DNA of 64,000 nucleotides from Methylocapsa sp. S129 (GTDB taxonomy: Bacteria > Pseudomonadota > Alphaproteobacteria > Rhizobiales > Beijerinckiaceae): NCBI RefSeq assembly GCF_009765995.1, contig NZ_LMUI01000029.1, positions 75,921 to 139,920 of the forward strand. Direction: 5' to 3'. The notes below the pieces were generated by a model. The model searched no databases. It saw nothing but the letters and a program-made list of their open reading frames with translations, and was not told where the DNA came from. The position numbers and the translations under genes are program-made. Shown in pieces: positions 45,511 to 54,952 of the stretch (position 1 is the stretch's first letter; each line of letters begins with the position of its first letter).

Positions 45511-46574
45511 CCAGGCGGCCTTTGATACTTGCTGAAGTAGATTTCGGCGACGCCTCGCGTCGGCGTGCGGCGCAGTTGGACGACGATCGGCACGACGAAT
45601 CGCGCGTAATCCATGATTTCTGCCTTGGTCAGACCGAGGCCCGCCTGCAAGGTCGCGAGCGCGATACGCTCGAAGGCGCCGCGCGGACTGTCCGCATGCA
45701 AGGTCGTCAAGGAGCCGGGATGCCCGGTGTTGATCGCCTGCAGAAACGAATAGGCCTCCGCGCCGCGAATCTCACCAAGGAGCAGTCGATCCGGTCGAAG
45801 CCGCAAGCTCGCTTCGAGCAGGTTCTGGATCGTCACGCGCGCCAATCCCTGATCACCCTTCGACGCCAGCAGCGCGAGATGGTTGGGTTGCGGCGGGCGC
45901 AGCTCGCGCGTGTCCTCGATCGAGATCACGCGCTCGCCCATCGGCACCTCCTTGAGAAGGGCGTTGAGGAAGGTCGTCTTGCCGGACGAGGTCCCGCCGG
46001 AAATCACCATGGTCATGGCGTTGCGAACGGCGAATTTCAGCGCCGTCATCCGCCCCTCCGGCGACGCGTCGCCCATCAATCGCGCAAGTTCGAGATCAAG
46101 ATCGGATAGGTCGTCCTGGTCGACAAGGCGGGGGCCGCTCGCCCGCACGTCGTTTAGGGCGCCAAACCCGACGAAGTCTTCGAGCCGCAAATCGGAGATG
46201 ACTTGTTTCCGGATCGAAAAAGCGCCGCCGTCAGGGGCGGCGGGCGACAGCACACCCTGGAATCTCTCTCCATTCGGCATCGCCGCGGAGAGAAGCGGCG
46301 TTTCCTCGTTGACGGATTGCTTGGTGAAGGACGCAACCTGCTCGGCAATCCTTCGAATTGCAGTCGACGTCAGCGCCTCTACAGAGAACGAGACAAGCCC
46401 CGACTGCCCCAAAGCCTCGACCCAGACGGCGCCAGGCCGATTGACCATGATTTCGATGACGTCAGGGTTTTGCAGCCAGATACGGATAGGCTCGCACGAG
46501 AGCCGGAGAAACGTCGGCAGAGCTTCCCACAAGGTTTCCCGACTGTTGCGCGGGATGGGGGTGACGGAGTTCAT
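45507..46574 (-). CDS. virB11: VirB11 secretion ATPase
   Basis: The 355-residue protein has the PulE/VirB11 pattern: N-terminal domain with VIEIMVNRPGAVWVEALGQS, Walker A SGGTSSGKTTFLN at about 192-204, the Asp box ISIEDTRELRPPQPNHLAL, and Walker B RLRPDRLLLGEIRGAEAYSF. It forms a hexameric ring at the inner face of the channel. Its N-terminal coding region overlaps the 3' end of virB10 by 113 bases in another frame, which is unusually long. Confidence 0.9.
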   Translation of the reverse strand: MNSVTPIPRNSRETLWEALPTFLRLSCEPIRIWLQNPDVIEIMVNRPGAVWVEALGQSGLVSFSVEALTSTAIRRIAEQVASFTKQSVNEETPLLSAAMPNGERFQGVLSPAAPDGGAFSIRKQVISDLRLEDFVGFGALNDVRASGPRLVDQDDLSDLDLELARLMGDASPEGRMTALKFAVRNAMTMVISGGTSSGKTTFLNALLKEVPMGERVISIEDTRELRPPQPNHLALLASKGDQGLARVTIQNLLEASLRLRPDRLLLGEIRGAEAYSFLQAINTGHPGSLTTLHADSPRGAFERIALATLQAGLGLTKAEIMDYARFVVPIVVQLRRTPTRGVAEIYFSKYQRPPG

Positions 46575-47781
46575 AGAGCGCTTCCTTCACCGGATCGGGA
46601 TACCATTCGGAAAAATCGAGGTCGCGCTTTACGAAGACGATGATGCGCGTTCCCTGATCGACGTAGATAGTCGGCGGGATGTTGATCGAGTCCTTCAGAG
46701 CCTGGTTGGCGAGGTCCGAGAATGTCTGGGACGCGGTCTGCTGGGCCTGCGTCTGGGCTTGCAGTCCGACGGAGGTTCCGGTCCCCGCCGCCGCTGTCGT
46801 CGACTGTCCCGCTGAATTCAGCCCGGCGAGGAAGGCGCTGCCGCCGCCGACAATGCTGAGGAGGATCGAGGAACCGAACCGCTCGAAATAATGCTCGTCG
46901 ACCTCGCCCGGAAGGCCCGATCGGCCGAGGCTATCCGTGCCATAGGACCCAAGCGATAACGAGATGCCGTCGGCGCGCAATAGTCGCGTCCAGATGACGA
47001 AGACGCGGGTCTGACCCCGCGTCAAGGCGGAGCGATATTCTCCGGTCAGCATCGTCCCACTCGGAATCAGAACGCGCCGTCCGTCGAACGAATAGACATC
47101 CTCGCGGGTGATCGCCTTGACCATTCCCGGCAGGTCCGACTGGATCGCCGTCTCCAGGGTCGCCCGGATCATCGACCCCTGCGGGACCAGCGCATCGATG
47201 CGGGCGATCTTATGAGCGTGGGCTGTCTCAACATCCTGCGCGTTGGCGAGAAAGCGCCGATTCGCGTCTTCCTCCGGCCCCTGCACTTTGACGGGGCCGG
47301 CACTCTCGTTCGCTCCGCCAAGTCCGCTCGGCGCGCCGTTTGCGACATCGAGGACCAGCATCGCCGAACGTAACCGCGCATTCTCGCGCGCCTCCGCCTC
47401 ACGCCGAAGCCGTTCTTCCTCGGCTTTCCGCCTCGCTTCGCTATCATCGACCACGATCGGCATCGGCGGCGGGGCTGGCGGGGCGACGATTGGCGGGGCG
47501 ACAACCGGCGCCGGCACAGGCGGCAGTTTCAGCCTATTGTCCGATTTGGCCTCTGGTGCATCGAAACCGAGCGTGACGCCGGCGCGGGCGGTGTTGAAGG
47601 CCTCATTATTGTTTTTGGGAGCATTTCGCGGGCCAAGCGTCGAAACATACCAGGCGTATCCCAACGCAGCGATGGCGCATCCCGTCAAAAGAATGCCAAC
47701 CAATCGCCCCGGCCGCCCGCCGCGCGGCCGCACGACTGATTCGGCAATCCGGCTTTCATGCTCAAAATCAACGCCGGGCAT
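46462..47781 (-). CDS. virB10: VirB10 core-complex protein
   Basis: From the ATG at 47781 (AGGAGT in front) the product is 439 residues. It has a short cytoplasmic start, one membrane helix (GRLVGILLTGCAIAALGYAW), a proline-rich periplasmic linker (PPVPAPVVAPPIVAPPAPPP), and the beta-barrel domain ending in PTIYVDQGTRIIVFVKRDLD with FS. VirB10 proteins usually end there; here about 45 residues more follow, read from bases that also encode the VirB11 N-terminus. It spans inner and outer membrane and senses VirB11/VirD4 energy. Confidence 0.9.
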   Translation of the reverse strand: MPGVDFEHESRIAESVVRPRGGRPGRLVGILLTGCAIAALGYAWYVSTLGPRNAPKNNNEAFNTARAGVTLGFDAPEAKSDNRLKLPPVPAPVVAPPIVAPPAPPPMPIVVDDSEARRKAEEERLRREAEARENARLRSAMLVLDVANGAPSGLGGANESAGPVKVQGPEEDANRRFLANAQDVETAHAHKIARIDALVPQGSMIRATLETAIQSDLPGMVKAITREDVYSFDGRRVLIPSGTMLTGEYRSALTRGQTRVFVIWTRLLRADGISLSLGSYGTDSLGRSGLPGEVDEHYFERFGSSILLSIVGGGSAFLAGLNSAGQSTTAAAGTGTSVGLQAQTQAQQTASQTFSDLANQALKDSINIPPTIYVDQGTRIIVFVKRDLDFSEWYPDPVKEALYELRHPHPAQQSGNLVGSSADVSPALVRAYPYLAAKP

Positions 47782-48604
47782 TGGAGACTCCTGTTGCCGC
47801 CGCATCCGCCTGCGCAATCGTGTCAGGGTCCGTCTCGACCGGCGTCATTGCCTTGGCGGGCGGGGGAGCCTTTTGCGCATGTAGATTAAAGACGCAGGTC
47901 GCTTCATCACCATTGCGGAGCGTCCATTGCGCGGCGACCTTGTCGACGACAATGATTTCGCCTTCGCGCCGGTAGTTGATGAGTGTTTCGGCCTTGTCCG
48001 ACATGACGAGAAATATCCCCGGCACGTCTCCGGTAAACCGAAAATACGTCTTCGTCCCATCGTCAAAGACGGTCTCAGGCTTGTTCAGCACAGAGCCTTT
48101 GAAGCCATAATCAAAATTGGCCAGTTCGGGATGTTCCTTGAGCGCGGCGAGATTAGGCATCGCCGCCATTTCTTTGGCCTTGGCCAGCAGCCGCGCATCC
48201 TCTTCCTTGTCGGGATAGACAAAGCGCAGCTTGTAGACCGCTCCGGGCCCACCCGGCCGTCCCGCCCGCAGCACGAAATTGTAGATGCGCTTGGTCGTCA
48301 CGACGTTCATGTTGGTGACGGCATCGCGCTCAAGCGGCTTGATGAAGAGGTAATGCTTGCTCTGGTCTGGAACGGCCTGCCAGGAGAGCGAATCCCCCAT
48401 GGCAACTGTTGCGATTGTTTCTTCGTCGTCGAATACGATCATGGTAGAGACGCCCATCGTCCCGGCCAGGAACACGACATTGTCCTTCTGAAAGGCGACG
48501 GTGCGAATCCGTTCGTCCGCCTTGACCGGACGAGGCGCCGTTTCCGCTTCAGCGGCGCCTGCGAAGACGCTCCATGCCAGGAGAATTGCCACCCATCTCC
48601 TCAC
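47768..48604 (-). CDS. virB9: VirB9 core-complex protein
   Basis: The 278-residue protein has a signal peptide (RRWVAILLAWSVFAGAAEAE) and the VirB9/CagX features RIYNFVLRAG, YKLRFVYPD and the C-terminal TYFRFTGDVPGIFLVMSDK with REGEIIVVDKVAAQWTLRNG. It forms the outer-membrane ring with VirB7 and VirB10. Start and virB8 stop overlap as ATGA; the end overlaps virB10 by 14 bases. Confidence 0.9.
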   Translation of the reverse strand: MRRWVAILLAWSVFAGAAEAETAPRPVKADERIRTVAFQKDNVVFLAGTMGVSTMIVFDDEETIATVAMGDSLSWQAVPDQSKHYLFIKPLERDAVTNMNVVTTKRIYNFVLRAGRPGGPGAVYKLRFVYPDKEEDARLLAKAKEMAAMPNLAALKEHPELANFDYGFKGSVLNKPETVFDDGTKTYFRFTGDVPGIFLVMSDKAETLINYRREGEIIVVDKVAAQWTLRNGDEATCVFNLHAQKAPPPAKAMTPVETDPDTIAQADAAATGVSNARR

Positions 48605-49314
48605 GGCGGCGTCTCCGTTTTGGCGCCGATCGTTTCCTGGTCGCGGCGATATTCGAGGGCCTGGAATCCAAGCGGATTGTCAAAGCGCCAATCATTGCGC
48701 ATCGGCTCGGACGTGTAGCGAAACCGGACGTTGGCGACCCAATCGGTCGAAACATTCTCGCGTTCGGATTTGCGCGTCGTCTGGAAACGGACAGCCGCCG
48801 TGCGCTCGTTGAGGAAGATGACGGATTTTACGAAGACGGAAATCGTCGTCTCCGGCCCATATTTCTTCATGGGATTGTCGGGGTTCGACGCCGCGAACTC
48901 GGCTTGCAGGTCTTTGCTGGCGACACCGCCGGAATAGAGCGAGGCCATATCGAAATTATCGCGTAGACCCTTGGGGTCGTAGGTTTCTCGCGCTCTGATA
49001 TAGCGAACGATATTGGCTCTCGTGACGGACTCGCGCTGTGTCAGCTCGCCGCCAGCCTCAAGCGGCCGTGCAACCTCGACAAAGCCTGTCGTCTTGTCGA
49101 CGAGAAGCGTCACGACCTCCACGGATTTTAGTGGGATAAGCGCATACAGCGCCGCCAGCGCCAGGATTAAGGCCAAGCCCAACAGAACCGAGATTGTGCG
49201 CCAGATATTGCGCGACCATAGGATCGAACGATAGACGGCCGTCTCCCAACGGACTCCGTCGGCGTAGTAGTTCTTATCGATATCCGGCGTTTCCGTCGGC
49301 GATTGCACGCTCAT
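48601..49314 (-). CDS. virB8: VirB8 inner-membrane assembly factor
   Basis: A 237-residue protein with one N-terminal helix (ISVLLGLALILALAALYALI) and an NTF2-like periplasmic domain (RANIVRYIRARETYDPKGLR, ending in RNDWRFDNPLGFQALEYRRD). This is the classic VirB8 layout; it nucleates pilus and channel assembly. It lies 12 bases after virB6. Confidence 0.9.
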   Translation of the reverse strand: MSVQSPTETPDIDKNYYADGVRWETAVYRSILWSRNIWRTISVLLGLALILALAALYALIPLKSVEVVTLLVDKTTGFVEVARPLEAGGELTQRESVTRANIVRYIRARETYDPKGLRDNFDMASLYSGGVASKDLQAEFAASNPDNPMKKYGPETTISVFVKSVIFLNERTAAVRFQTTRKSERENVSTDWVANVRFRYTSEPMRNDWRFDNPLGFQALEYRRDQETIGAKTETPP

Positions 49315-49326
49315 TCAGACCTCTTA

Positions 49327-50400
49327 TTAATTTCTGGCGGCCTTGAGCGCCGCTTCGACCTGCGCGGCGCTCGCAGGCTGGCCGCCCGATGGCGATGGGG
49401 GTCCGCCGGAAAGAGAGCCGGGGCCCGAACCGCCGCGGAATGCGCTGATCGCGCGACCGGTCAGGGATCGGCTTCCGCCAAACGCAGCGCCTCCCAGAAG
49501 AAGTGCGCCCGCCGCGGCGCCGGCGCCGCCTGCCGCTGCAAGACTGTAGGCGCCCGACGTCCTCAACATGGCGCCGCCGCTGGCAATGCCGTGAACAATG
49601 TTGAGGATCTGGCTGAGCAGGAAGAATCCGATCAGGCACATCAGTAGAAATGGCGAAATCACGGTCAAAGCCGTCGTCGAATTGACGGTGGTCGCCTGGA
49701 TGTTGGTGATGGTCGTCTGGATCAAGACCAGAAAGAAGCCGAGAAAGGCGTAAACGATGACGGGGATCAGCGCGTATTGCGCGCAGGAGCGCATCCAACC
49801 GTTGAACAGATGCGACGTGATCTGAAACAGCGCCATTGAGATGAAGAGGGGCGCCAACGACAACAAGACGAACAATGCGATCTTGCCGAATACGATCAGA
49901 AACGCCGCAAAGGCAATGAACAGGATCGCGATGATCAGGATGACGTAACTGAGGATCGCCAGACCGATCCCGGTGATGCCACCGGCCGACGAAACCGTGC
50001 CGGACACCGTGTTGGCCGCGGTCCAGACATTGGTCAGACCCGCCGAGACCGAGTTGCCGGCAGCATTGCAACTTTGACCGCCAACCGCCGTGCAAACGAC
50101 CGTTCCCATATCGTTTGGCATGGTCGTCAACACGCTAACGATCAGCGCTGAGAAGTCGCCCCAGGTGAAGGCGAGCCAGTAGATGATCATCATACGGCCG
50201 ATACGCCAGACGAATTCTCCGGCGGTCAGCGGCGCGCGGCCGAACAGCATTTCGTAACCCCAGAACGCCACGTAAATCGCCATTCCGATCGTGAACACCG
50301 GCTGCAGGGAAGTCGCCAGAGACGTGTAGATCGATTGCACAGCGGTCGTGCCGAGCGTATCGACCTGGCTGAACATCGCGCCAAAGATGTCGCTTCCCAT
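49327..50400 (-). CDS. virB6: VirB6 polytopic channel protein
   Basis: The 357-residue protein has about six membrane helices, including FTIGMAIYVAFWGYEMLFGR, IGRMMIIYWLAFTWGDFSAL and LAILSYVILIIAILFIAFAA. The C-terminal tail is glycine/proline/serine rich. The order and position between the VirB7-like lipoprotein and virB8 fit VirB6, which guides substrate across the inner membrane. A good ribosome binding site (GAGGAAC) precedes the ATG at 50400. Confidence 0.85.
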   Translation of the reverse strand: MGSDIFGAMFSQVDTLGTTAVQSIYTSLATSLQPVFTIGMAIYVAFWGYEMLFGRAPLTAGEFVWRIGRMMIIYWLAFTWGDFSALIVSVLTTMPNDMGTVVCTAVGGQSCNAAGNSVSAGLTNVWTAANTVSGTVSSAGGITGIGLAILSYVILIIAILFIAFAAFLIVFGKIALFVLLSLAPLFISMALFQITSHLFNGWMRSCAQYALIPVIVYAFLGFFLVLIQTTITNIQATTVNSTTALTVISPFLLMCLIGFFLLSQILNIVHGIASGGAMLRTSGAYSLAAAGGAGAAAGALLLGGAAFGGSRSLTGRAISAFRGGSGPGSLSGGPPSPSGGQPASAAQVEAALKAARN

Positions 50401-50413
50401 TGCCGTCTGTTCC

Positions 50414-50593
50414 TCAATTGATGGGGCGCATCGGCCCGCATCCTGGTTCGTCGGCGGCGAATGCGCTGCCCCAGCCGGAGTGAGCCGTGCATGGCGCTGT
50501 CAGATCCTTGTGCGCGCAGGCGGACAGCATAAGCATTGCGCCGGCCCCCAACGCGACCGCCGCGAGCCGCCCGGTCGCCCTCAAGACCTTCAT
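50414..50593 (-). CDS. VirB7-like small lipoprotein
   Basis: A 59-residue protein reads MKVLRATGRLAAVALGAGAM and then LMLSACAHKDLTAPC. The LSAC lipobox predicts a lipoprotein with the modified cysteine at residue 26, leaving a 34-residue mature part with further cysteines. Its start overlaps the upstream VirB5-like stop as ATGA, and it lies directly before virB6. Size, lipobox and place fit VirB7, which stabilises VirB9 in the outer-membrane ring. The remaining sequence is too short to prove homology. Confidence 0.7.
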   Translation of the reverse strand: MKVLRATGRLAAVALGAGAMLMLSACAHKDLTAPCTAHSGWGSAFAADEPGCGPMRPIN

Positions 50594-51330
50594 GGTCCCA
50601 CCAGCGTCGCCTTGGTGGCGTCGTAGGTCATGATCTGGGTCGCCTTCGATTGACCGGCCAGTTCCTGCATCTGTTGTGCGTTAAGCGAGGCGTTGGCGCC
50701 GTTCATCACGCCGATCAGCTCGTTGATCACCAGCGCGGTTTGCACCTGCATCTGCGAGTTCTGTTCGATCGAACCTTTGATATCAGGGGCCGAGCCGATC
50801 AGCGCGCCGCTTCCCTGCAGCGCGGTCGTGCGCGCGGCCGCCGCCGTCTGGGCTCCGGCGACGACTCCTGCCAGCGCCGCCGCGGTATTGACCGCTCCCT
50901 GATAGGCGGCGTCCGTGCCGGACAACGTGCCGCCCGAGACATCGCCGCTCAAGGTTTTTACGAGGTTGAGGCCATTGACGATTGTCGCGGCGACCTGACC
51001 ATAGGAGCCAAGGTTGCCCCAGGACATCTGGCCACCGCCAAGGATCGAGCTCAAACTCGGGGCGCTCGACATGGAAAAGCCACCCCCTAACGCGGCGCTC
51101 ATCATGGAGCCGGTTGTGCGGGCGCCGGTGACGGCCGCCAGGGTCGCCTGCGTCTGCGTCAAGATCTGCTGATTCGTGTTCATAATGGCGGCGGTGTTCG
51201 ACGCGGTGGTTGTCGCCTGGCTCAACGTCGCCTGGTCGATCACTGGCACTTGCGCCAAGGCGGCCCCTGCCCATCCGAGGGTCACGGCAACCCAGATCGC
51301 CAAAATGACGCCGTTTATGGTCTTTCCCAT
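50590..51330 (-). CDS. VirB5-like exported protein (second copy)
   Basis: The 246-residue protein has a signal peptide (VILAIWVAVTLGWAGAALAQ) and an AGGAGGAAGC ribosome binding site at 51330. The mature part is alanine/glutamine/serine-rich and helical, ending in QIMTYDATKATLVGP. VirB5 proteins are helical minor pilins in this part of the operon. The ending resembles that of the neighbouring 292-residue protein (QVMTYNAATAVLVNG), suggesting an old duplication. Confidence 0.7.
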   Translation of the reverse strand: MGKTINGVILAIWVAVTLGWAGAALAQVPVIDQATLSQATTTASNTAAIMNTNQQILTQTQATLAAVTGARTTGSMMSAALGGGFSMSSAPSLSSILGGGQMSWGNLGSYGQVAATIVNGLNLVKTLSGDVSGGTLSGTDAAYQGAVNTAAALAGVVAGAQTAAAARTTALQGSGALIGSAPDIKGSIEQNSQMQVQTALVINELIGVMNGANASLNAQQMQELAGQSKATQIMTYDATKATLVGP

Positions 51331-51348
51331 TGCTTCCTCCTATTGCTC

Positions 51349-52227
51349 CTATTGCGCAGCCGCAGGCTTCGCCTCTGCCAGACTCTGCTGAGGCGGGGCG
51401 ACGCCTGCCCAAAGAGGCGTCACGGACACGCTTGGAGCTGCTGAAGCGGCCTTTTGCGCCGCGCTGAGGGCTGCGGCGACGGCGGCATAGTTCGCGGCGC
51501 CAACAACGCTTGCCGTCGAATTGTCTGGCGCCGTGGGGGCGCCATTGACGAGGACGGCAGTCGCCGCGTTGTAGGTCATCACCTGCGCCTGGCCGCTGGC
51601 TCGAGCCGTCTGTTGCAGCAGCATCAGGTTTCTGAGTTGCACCGCCAACGTGCCGATCTGGATGGCCTGTCCCCAGACGGAAGCGCCGCCGATGCGTGCG
51701 CTGGTGTTCTGATTCCACGCGGACTGTGCCGCGCTCAGAGTTCCGATCGCCAGGCCGGCGCCGACCAGGGCAGGGTTGTTCGACTGCAATGCCGAGGTGA
51801 GGCCGGAAAGAGAATTAGTGGCCTGTCCGACCGTTGCGACGGACGACTGACCGAGCGTCGATACCGAAGGGGACGCCGCGCTACTCGGCGCGCCAGTCAA
51901 TGCGCTAAAGTCGATGCCGCTCACCGTGCTGCCAGTGAACGAACCAAGGCCCGCACCGGTCGTTCCGGCGGCGGGCGCGGCGCCCAGGACATTTGTGCCG
52001 CCGACCGCAGCGGAAGGCGCCGCGGGGCTTGGCGCGACCATGCTTCCCTTGAGGCCTTGGCTCGGCTGCACAGTCGCACTTTTTGCCACAGCCGCCCGAG
52101 CCATGCAGCCGGCGGTCTGGGTTTCCTTGGCTTCGCGTGCAGTATCGGCGACGGGCACCTGTGCGAGGGCCGGTGATGTTTCAGCAAGCGCGAGCAGGAG
52201 TGTTGCTGTAATCAAACATTGCCTCAT
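51349..52227 (-). CDS. VirB5/TrbJ-like exported protein (first copy)
   Basis: I choose the ATG at 52227, two bases after the virB4 stop; the product is 292 residues with signal peptide RQCLITATLLLALAETSPAL. The mature part begins with AQVPVADTAREAKETQTAGC, then a low-complexity middle and a helical end with LRNLMLLQQTARASGQAQVM followed by TYNAATAVLVNG. Position and signal peptide fit a periplasmic or pilus-tip component. It shares its C-terminal motif with the next gene. Confidence 0.65.
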   Translation of the reverse strand: MRQCLITATLLLALAETSPALAQVPVADTAREAKETQTAGCMARAAVAKSATVQPSQGLKGSMVAPSPAAPSAAVGGTNVLGAAPAAGTTGAGLGSFTGSTVSGIDFSALTGAPSSAASPSVSTLGQSSVATVGQATNSLSGLTSALQSNNPALVGAGLAIGTLSAAQSAWNQNTSARIGGASVWGQAIQIGTLAVQLRNLMLLQQTARASGQAQVMTYNAATAVLVNGAPTAPDNSTASVVGAANYAAVAAALSAAQKAASAAPSVSVTPLWAGVAPPQQSLAEAKPAAAQ

Positions 52228-52229
52228 CC

Positions 52230-54629
52230 TCAGCTCTCCGCGCAGAAGTGAGATAGCCAATGCTCCGGCGCATCGCCGTAGCGGGCGCGAAGCGCGGCGC
52301 AGCGGGCTGCGCTCTCCGGACTGCCCGAAAGCACCTTGATGACGTCGGGCATGGAGCCGAGATCGAGTTTGGCGATCACGGAATCCTGGTCGTGCTTGAT
52401 CAGAAACTGTCGCGCTTCGGGGGCGGTTTCGCGCAGCCAGGTCAATTCTCGCGACGAGAGCTTGAAGCCTTCGCGATAACTGAGATCATCGGCCTTCGGA
52501 TTGGGGAAGAACAGATTGGTCGGAGACTGCTCGAGGAGCGTGTGCGCCATCTTGGAGGCGACGATGTCCTTGGCCGATTGCGTGCCGAACCCGACGATCC
52601 CATTCAATTTTCGGATCGTCTTCAACTTGTCGGTGACGAAACCGGAAAACTTTTCATCATTGAGGATTTTCCAGCCTTCGTCGATGAACATCATCATCGG
52701 CGAGCCGTCCATCAACCCCTCGACGCGATGGAAGATATAACCCAGCGCGGCCGTGCGGATGTCGTCATCGTCGAGGACTTTGGTGATATCGAAACCAAAG
52801 ATGCCGTTGCCGGCATCCCATTGATCGACTTCGTTGTTGAACAGCCAGCCACGTGCATTGAGCCAGACGGAAAATCTGGATGCGAGATCGCTGTGCCCGG
52901 CGCGCTCGCGTCCGCGCAGGAGGTGCTCGACGTCGGCGAAGCGACGCTCTGGGATGGGTATCCGGAATATCTGCTCGATAGCCCCCTCGATGATCTTTTC
53001 CTGTTCGGGGCCGAGATCGGAGCCATCGCGCGGCCGGACGAGAAAACGCAGCAGGTTCTGCAGGAAGTCTCGGTCCTCCGGGGAGCCCGGGAGTTGCAGC
53101 GGGTTGAATCCGGTGGGCTCTCCTGGCGCGAGGGCCTCGTATCGGCCCCCGAGGGCACGAATGAACACTTCGGCCCCGCGATCCTTGTCGAAGAATGCGC
53201 AACGTGGTGAAGGCGTAACGCGTAAAGCTTGGGACATCAGAAACGACAGGGCGACGGTCTTGCCCGACCCCGTTGGTCCGACGACCGTGAAATTGCCGAC
53301 CTGCCTGCGATGGAAGTTGAAATAATACGGCGTCTGGCTCGTCGTCTGCAGCAGCGAAATCGCCGGACCCCACCGATTGCCGTCCTTCCGCCCGACGGCG
53401 AAATTATGTAGGGAGGCGAAGCCGACGAAGTTGCGAGAGGAAATCATCGCGGCCCTTGCAACATAGGAAAAGTTTCCCGGTAGCTGCGCCCAGAAGCAGG
53501 GCTCCGCGTTCATGTCCTCCCGCACGGTGGTGATGCCGAAGTTCTGGAGCTCCTTGGTCGCGTCCTGGACGCAGCGCTCCATATCGCGAACGGTCCGCCC
53601 CATCGCCAGAATGGTCAGGTGGTGCTTACCGAGAACCGTGCGCCCCGTAACCAATTCGTCGCGCGCGACCGCGATGGCCCGTTCGACCTCGGTGCCCCGT
53701 TCGTCGGAAGCCGCAATCTGACGCTCGACCTTGGCGACTTGGGCAAGCACGGGCGCGCGATCCTGGATCGCGAAGGACTGGGAGATGATGAACTCGCCGG
53801 GGATGCGGAGCAGGCCATCGAGCATACCGGGCCCGCTATAGGCGGGATATTCGCGGATCGAGACGATCGCTCCGAACCGCGTATCCGCCTCGGACGCTCC
53901 ACGCCATTCCATGGACTTGCGGCCGAAGGTTACGCGCATGCGGGGGAGGTAACTGTCCAGACCCATGCGAGGCAGGAGCATTGGCATGGACAAGCCGGCA
54001 TTCAGCAAAGACCCGAGGAACTCGCAGGGCTCTGAATAGATTGAGCCGTTGCGTGAAACGACTTTCAAGACTCGGGCGCCATAGGAGGAAAGGTCGTTGG
54101 CGAGATTGGCTGTTGTTTCCGCCAGCTCCTGGAGCGCCTCGCGATCCATGTCCTCGACCGGCACGCCGGCGGCTTTCCTAAAGGTTCGCGCCACGTTCTC
54201 GGCGAGCCCGATCTTGCCCTGGAAGCCTCGCCGAATGATGGTCAAATAGAGGTCGTTCACGAACATCCGCTTGTCGCGGAGCCCCTCGCGATATCTGGCG
54301 TCGATCATCGCGGCGAACGGATTCTCAAACGTCCCGCCGATCTCAGGCTGCACCTCGCGCCGGATGATATGCGAGTAAACCGCAAAGCGGCTGTCGTTCA
54401 TGGCGCGAACAAGCGTGTTGCGTGTCGACAGGCGCTGGTTGATCTCGCTCTGGTCCGCAGTCTGGAAGCAGAATCCGTCGAGCTTGATCGAAGTCAGGAA
54501 CAGGCCGTCCTTCGTGCGCAGCGTCTGATCGTTGACATGCCTGAGATAGGGCACATGAGTCGCGACGGATTTTTCTCGCGTGGCGATTTGACCAAAGCCT
54601 AGCGACGTTGCGACAGCAGTCTGAACCAT
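52230..54629 (-). CDS. virB4: VirB4 ATPase
   Basis: The 799-residue protein has the CagE/VirB4 N-terminal domain, Walker A GPTGSGKT at 451-458 (FTVVGPTGSGKTVALSFLMS), and the later DGSPMMMFIDEGWKILNDEK Walker B region. It powers pilus assembly and transfer and is the best conserved T4SS subunit. It follows virB3 after 25 bases. Confidence 0.95.
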   Translation of the reverse strand: MVQTAVATSLGFGQIATREKSVATHVPYLRHVNDQTLRTKDGLFLTSIKLDGFCFQTADQSEINQRLSTRNTLVRAMNDSRFAVYSHIIRREVQPEIGGTFENPFAAMIDARYREGLRDKRMFVNDLYLTIIRRGFQGKIGLAENVARTFRKAAGVPVEDMDREALQELAETTANLANDLSSYGARVLKVVSRNGSIYSEPCEFLGSLLNAGLSMPMLLPRMGLDSYLPRMRVTFGRKSMEWRGASEADTRFGAIVSIREYPAYSGPGMLDGLLRIPGEFIISQSFAIQDRAPVLAQVAKVERQIAASDERGTEVERAIAVARDELVTGRTVLGKHHLTILAMGRTVRDMERCVQDATKELQNFGITTVREDMNAEPCFWAQLPGNFSYVARAAMISSRNFVGFASLHNFAVGRKDGNRWGPAISLLQTTSQTPYYFNFHRRQVGNFTVVGPTGSGKTVALSFLMSQALRVTPSPRCAFFDKDRGAEVFIRALGGRYEALAPGEPTGFNPLQLPGSPEDRDFLQNLLRFLVRPRDGSDLGPEQEKIIEGAIEQIFRIPIPERRFADVEHLLRGRERAGHSDLASRFSVWLNARGWLFNNEVDQWDAGNGIFGFDITKVLDDDDIRTAALGYIFHRVEGLMDGSPMMMFIDEGWKILNDEKFSGFVTDKLKTIRKLNGIVGFGTQSAKDIVASKMAHTLLEQSPTNLFFPNPKADDLSYREGFKLSSRELTWLRETAPEARQFLIKHDQDSVIAKLDLGSMPDVIKVLSGSPESAARCAALRARYGDAPEHWLSHFCAES

Positions 54630-54654
54630 TGGCCGATCCTCGGGTCAGGAATGT

Positions 54655-54948
54655 TCACGGGGCGTAGGAATCGCCACCCCAAAATCCGCGGTTGCGCGTC
54701 ATCGGACACTTGCCGAGCCGGGTCAGAATGACGTCCACGAAGCGGGCGTCCCGCACGGTCAGCCAATAGGCGATCCCGTGGACGGGAACGACCAGCAGGA
54801 ACATCAGGAGATTTTTCGTATTGATGAAAATAAGAATGACGATGCAGAACTCAACGACGAAAAGGACGTAGGGGATTCCCGCCATCATGGGCGGACGGGT
54901 CAATCCGCCGACCAGGGGATCGAGGTGCGGGCGTTCGTCGTCATCCAT
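54655..54948 (-). CDS. virB3: VirB3 inner-membrane protein
   Basis: From the ATG at 54948 the protein is 97 residues, with two adjoining membrane stretches (GIPYVLFVVEFCIVILIFIN and LLMFLLVVPVHGIAYWLTVR) and DARFVDVILTRLGKCPMTRN after them. This is the normal VirB3 size and pattern. It works with VirB4 and VirB6 in pilus assembly. An earlier in-frame start overlapping virB2 is unlikely. Confidence 0.85.
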   Translation of the reverse strand: MDDDERPHLDPLVGGLTRPPMMAGIPYVLFVVEFCIVILIFINTKNLLMFLLVVPVHGIAYWLTVRDARFVDVILTRLGKCPMTRNRGFWGGDSYAP

Positions 54949-54952
54949 CGTG

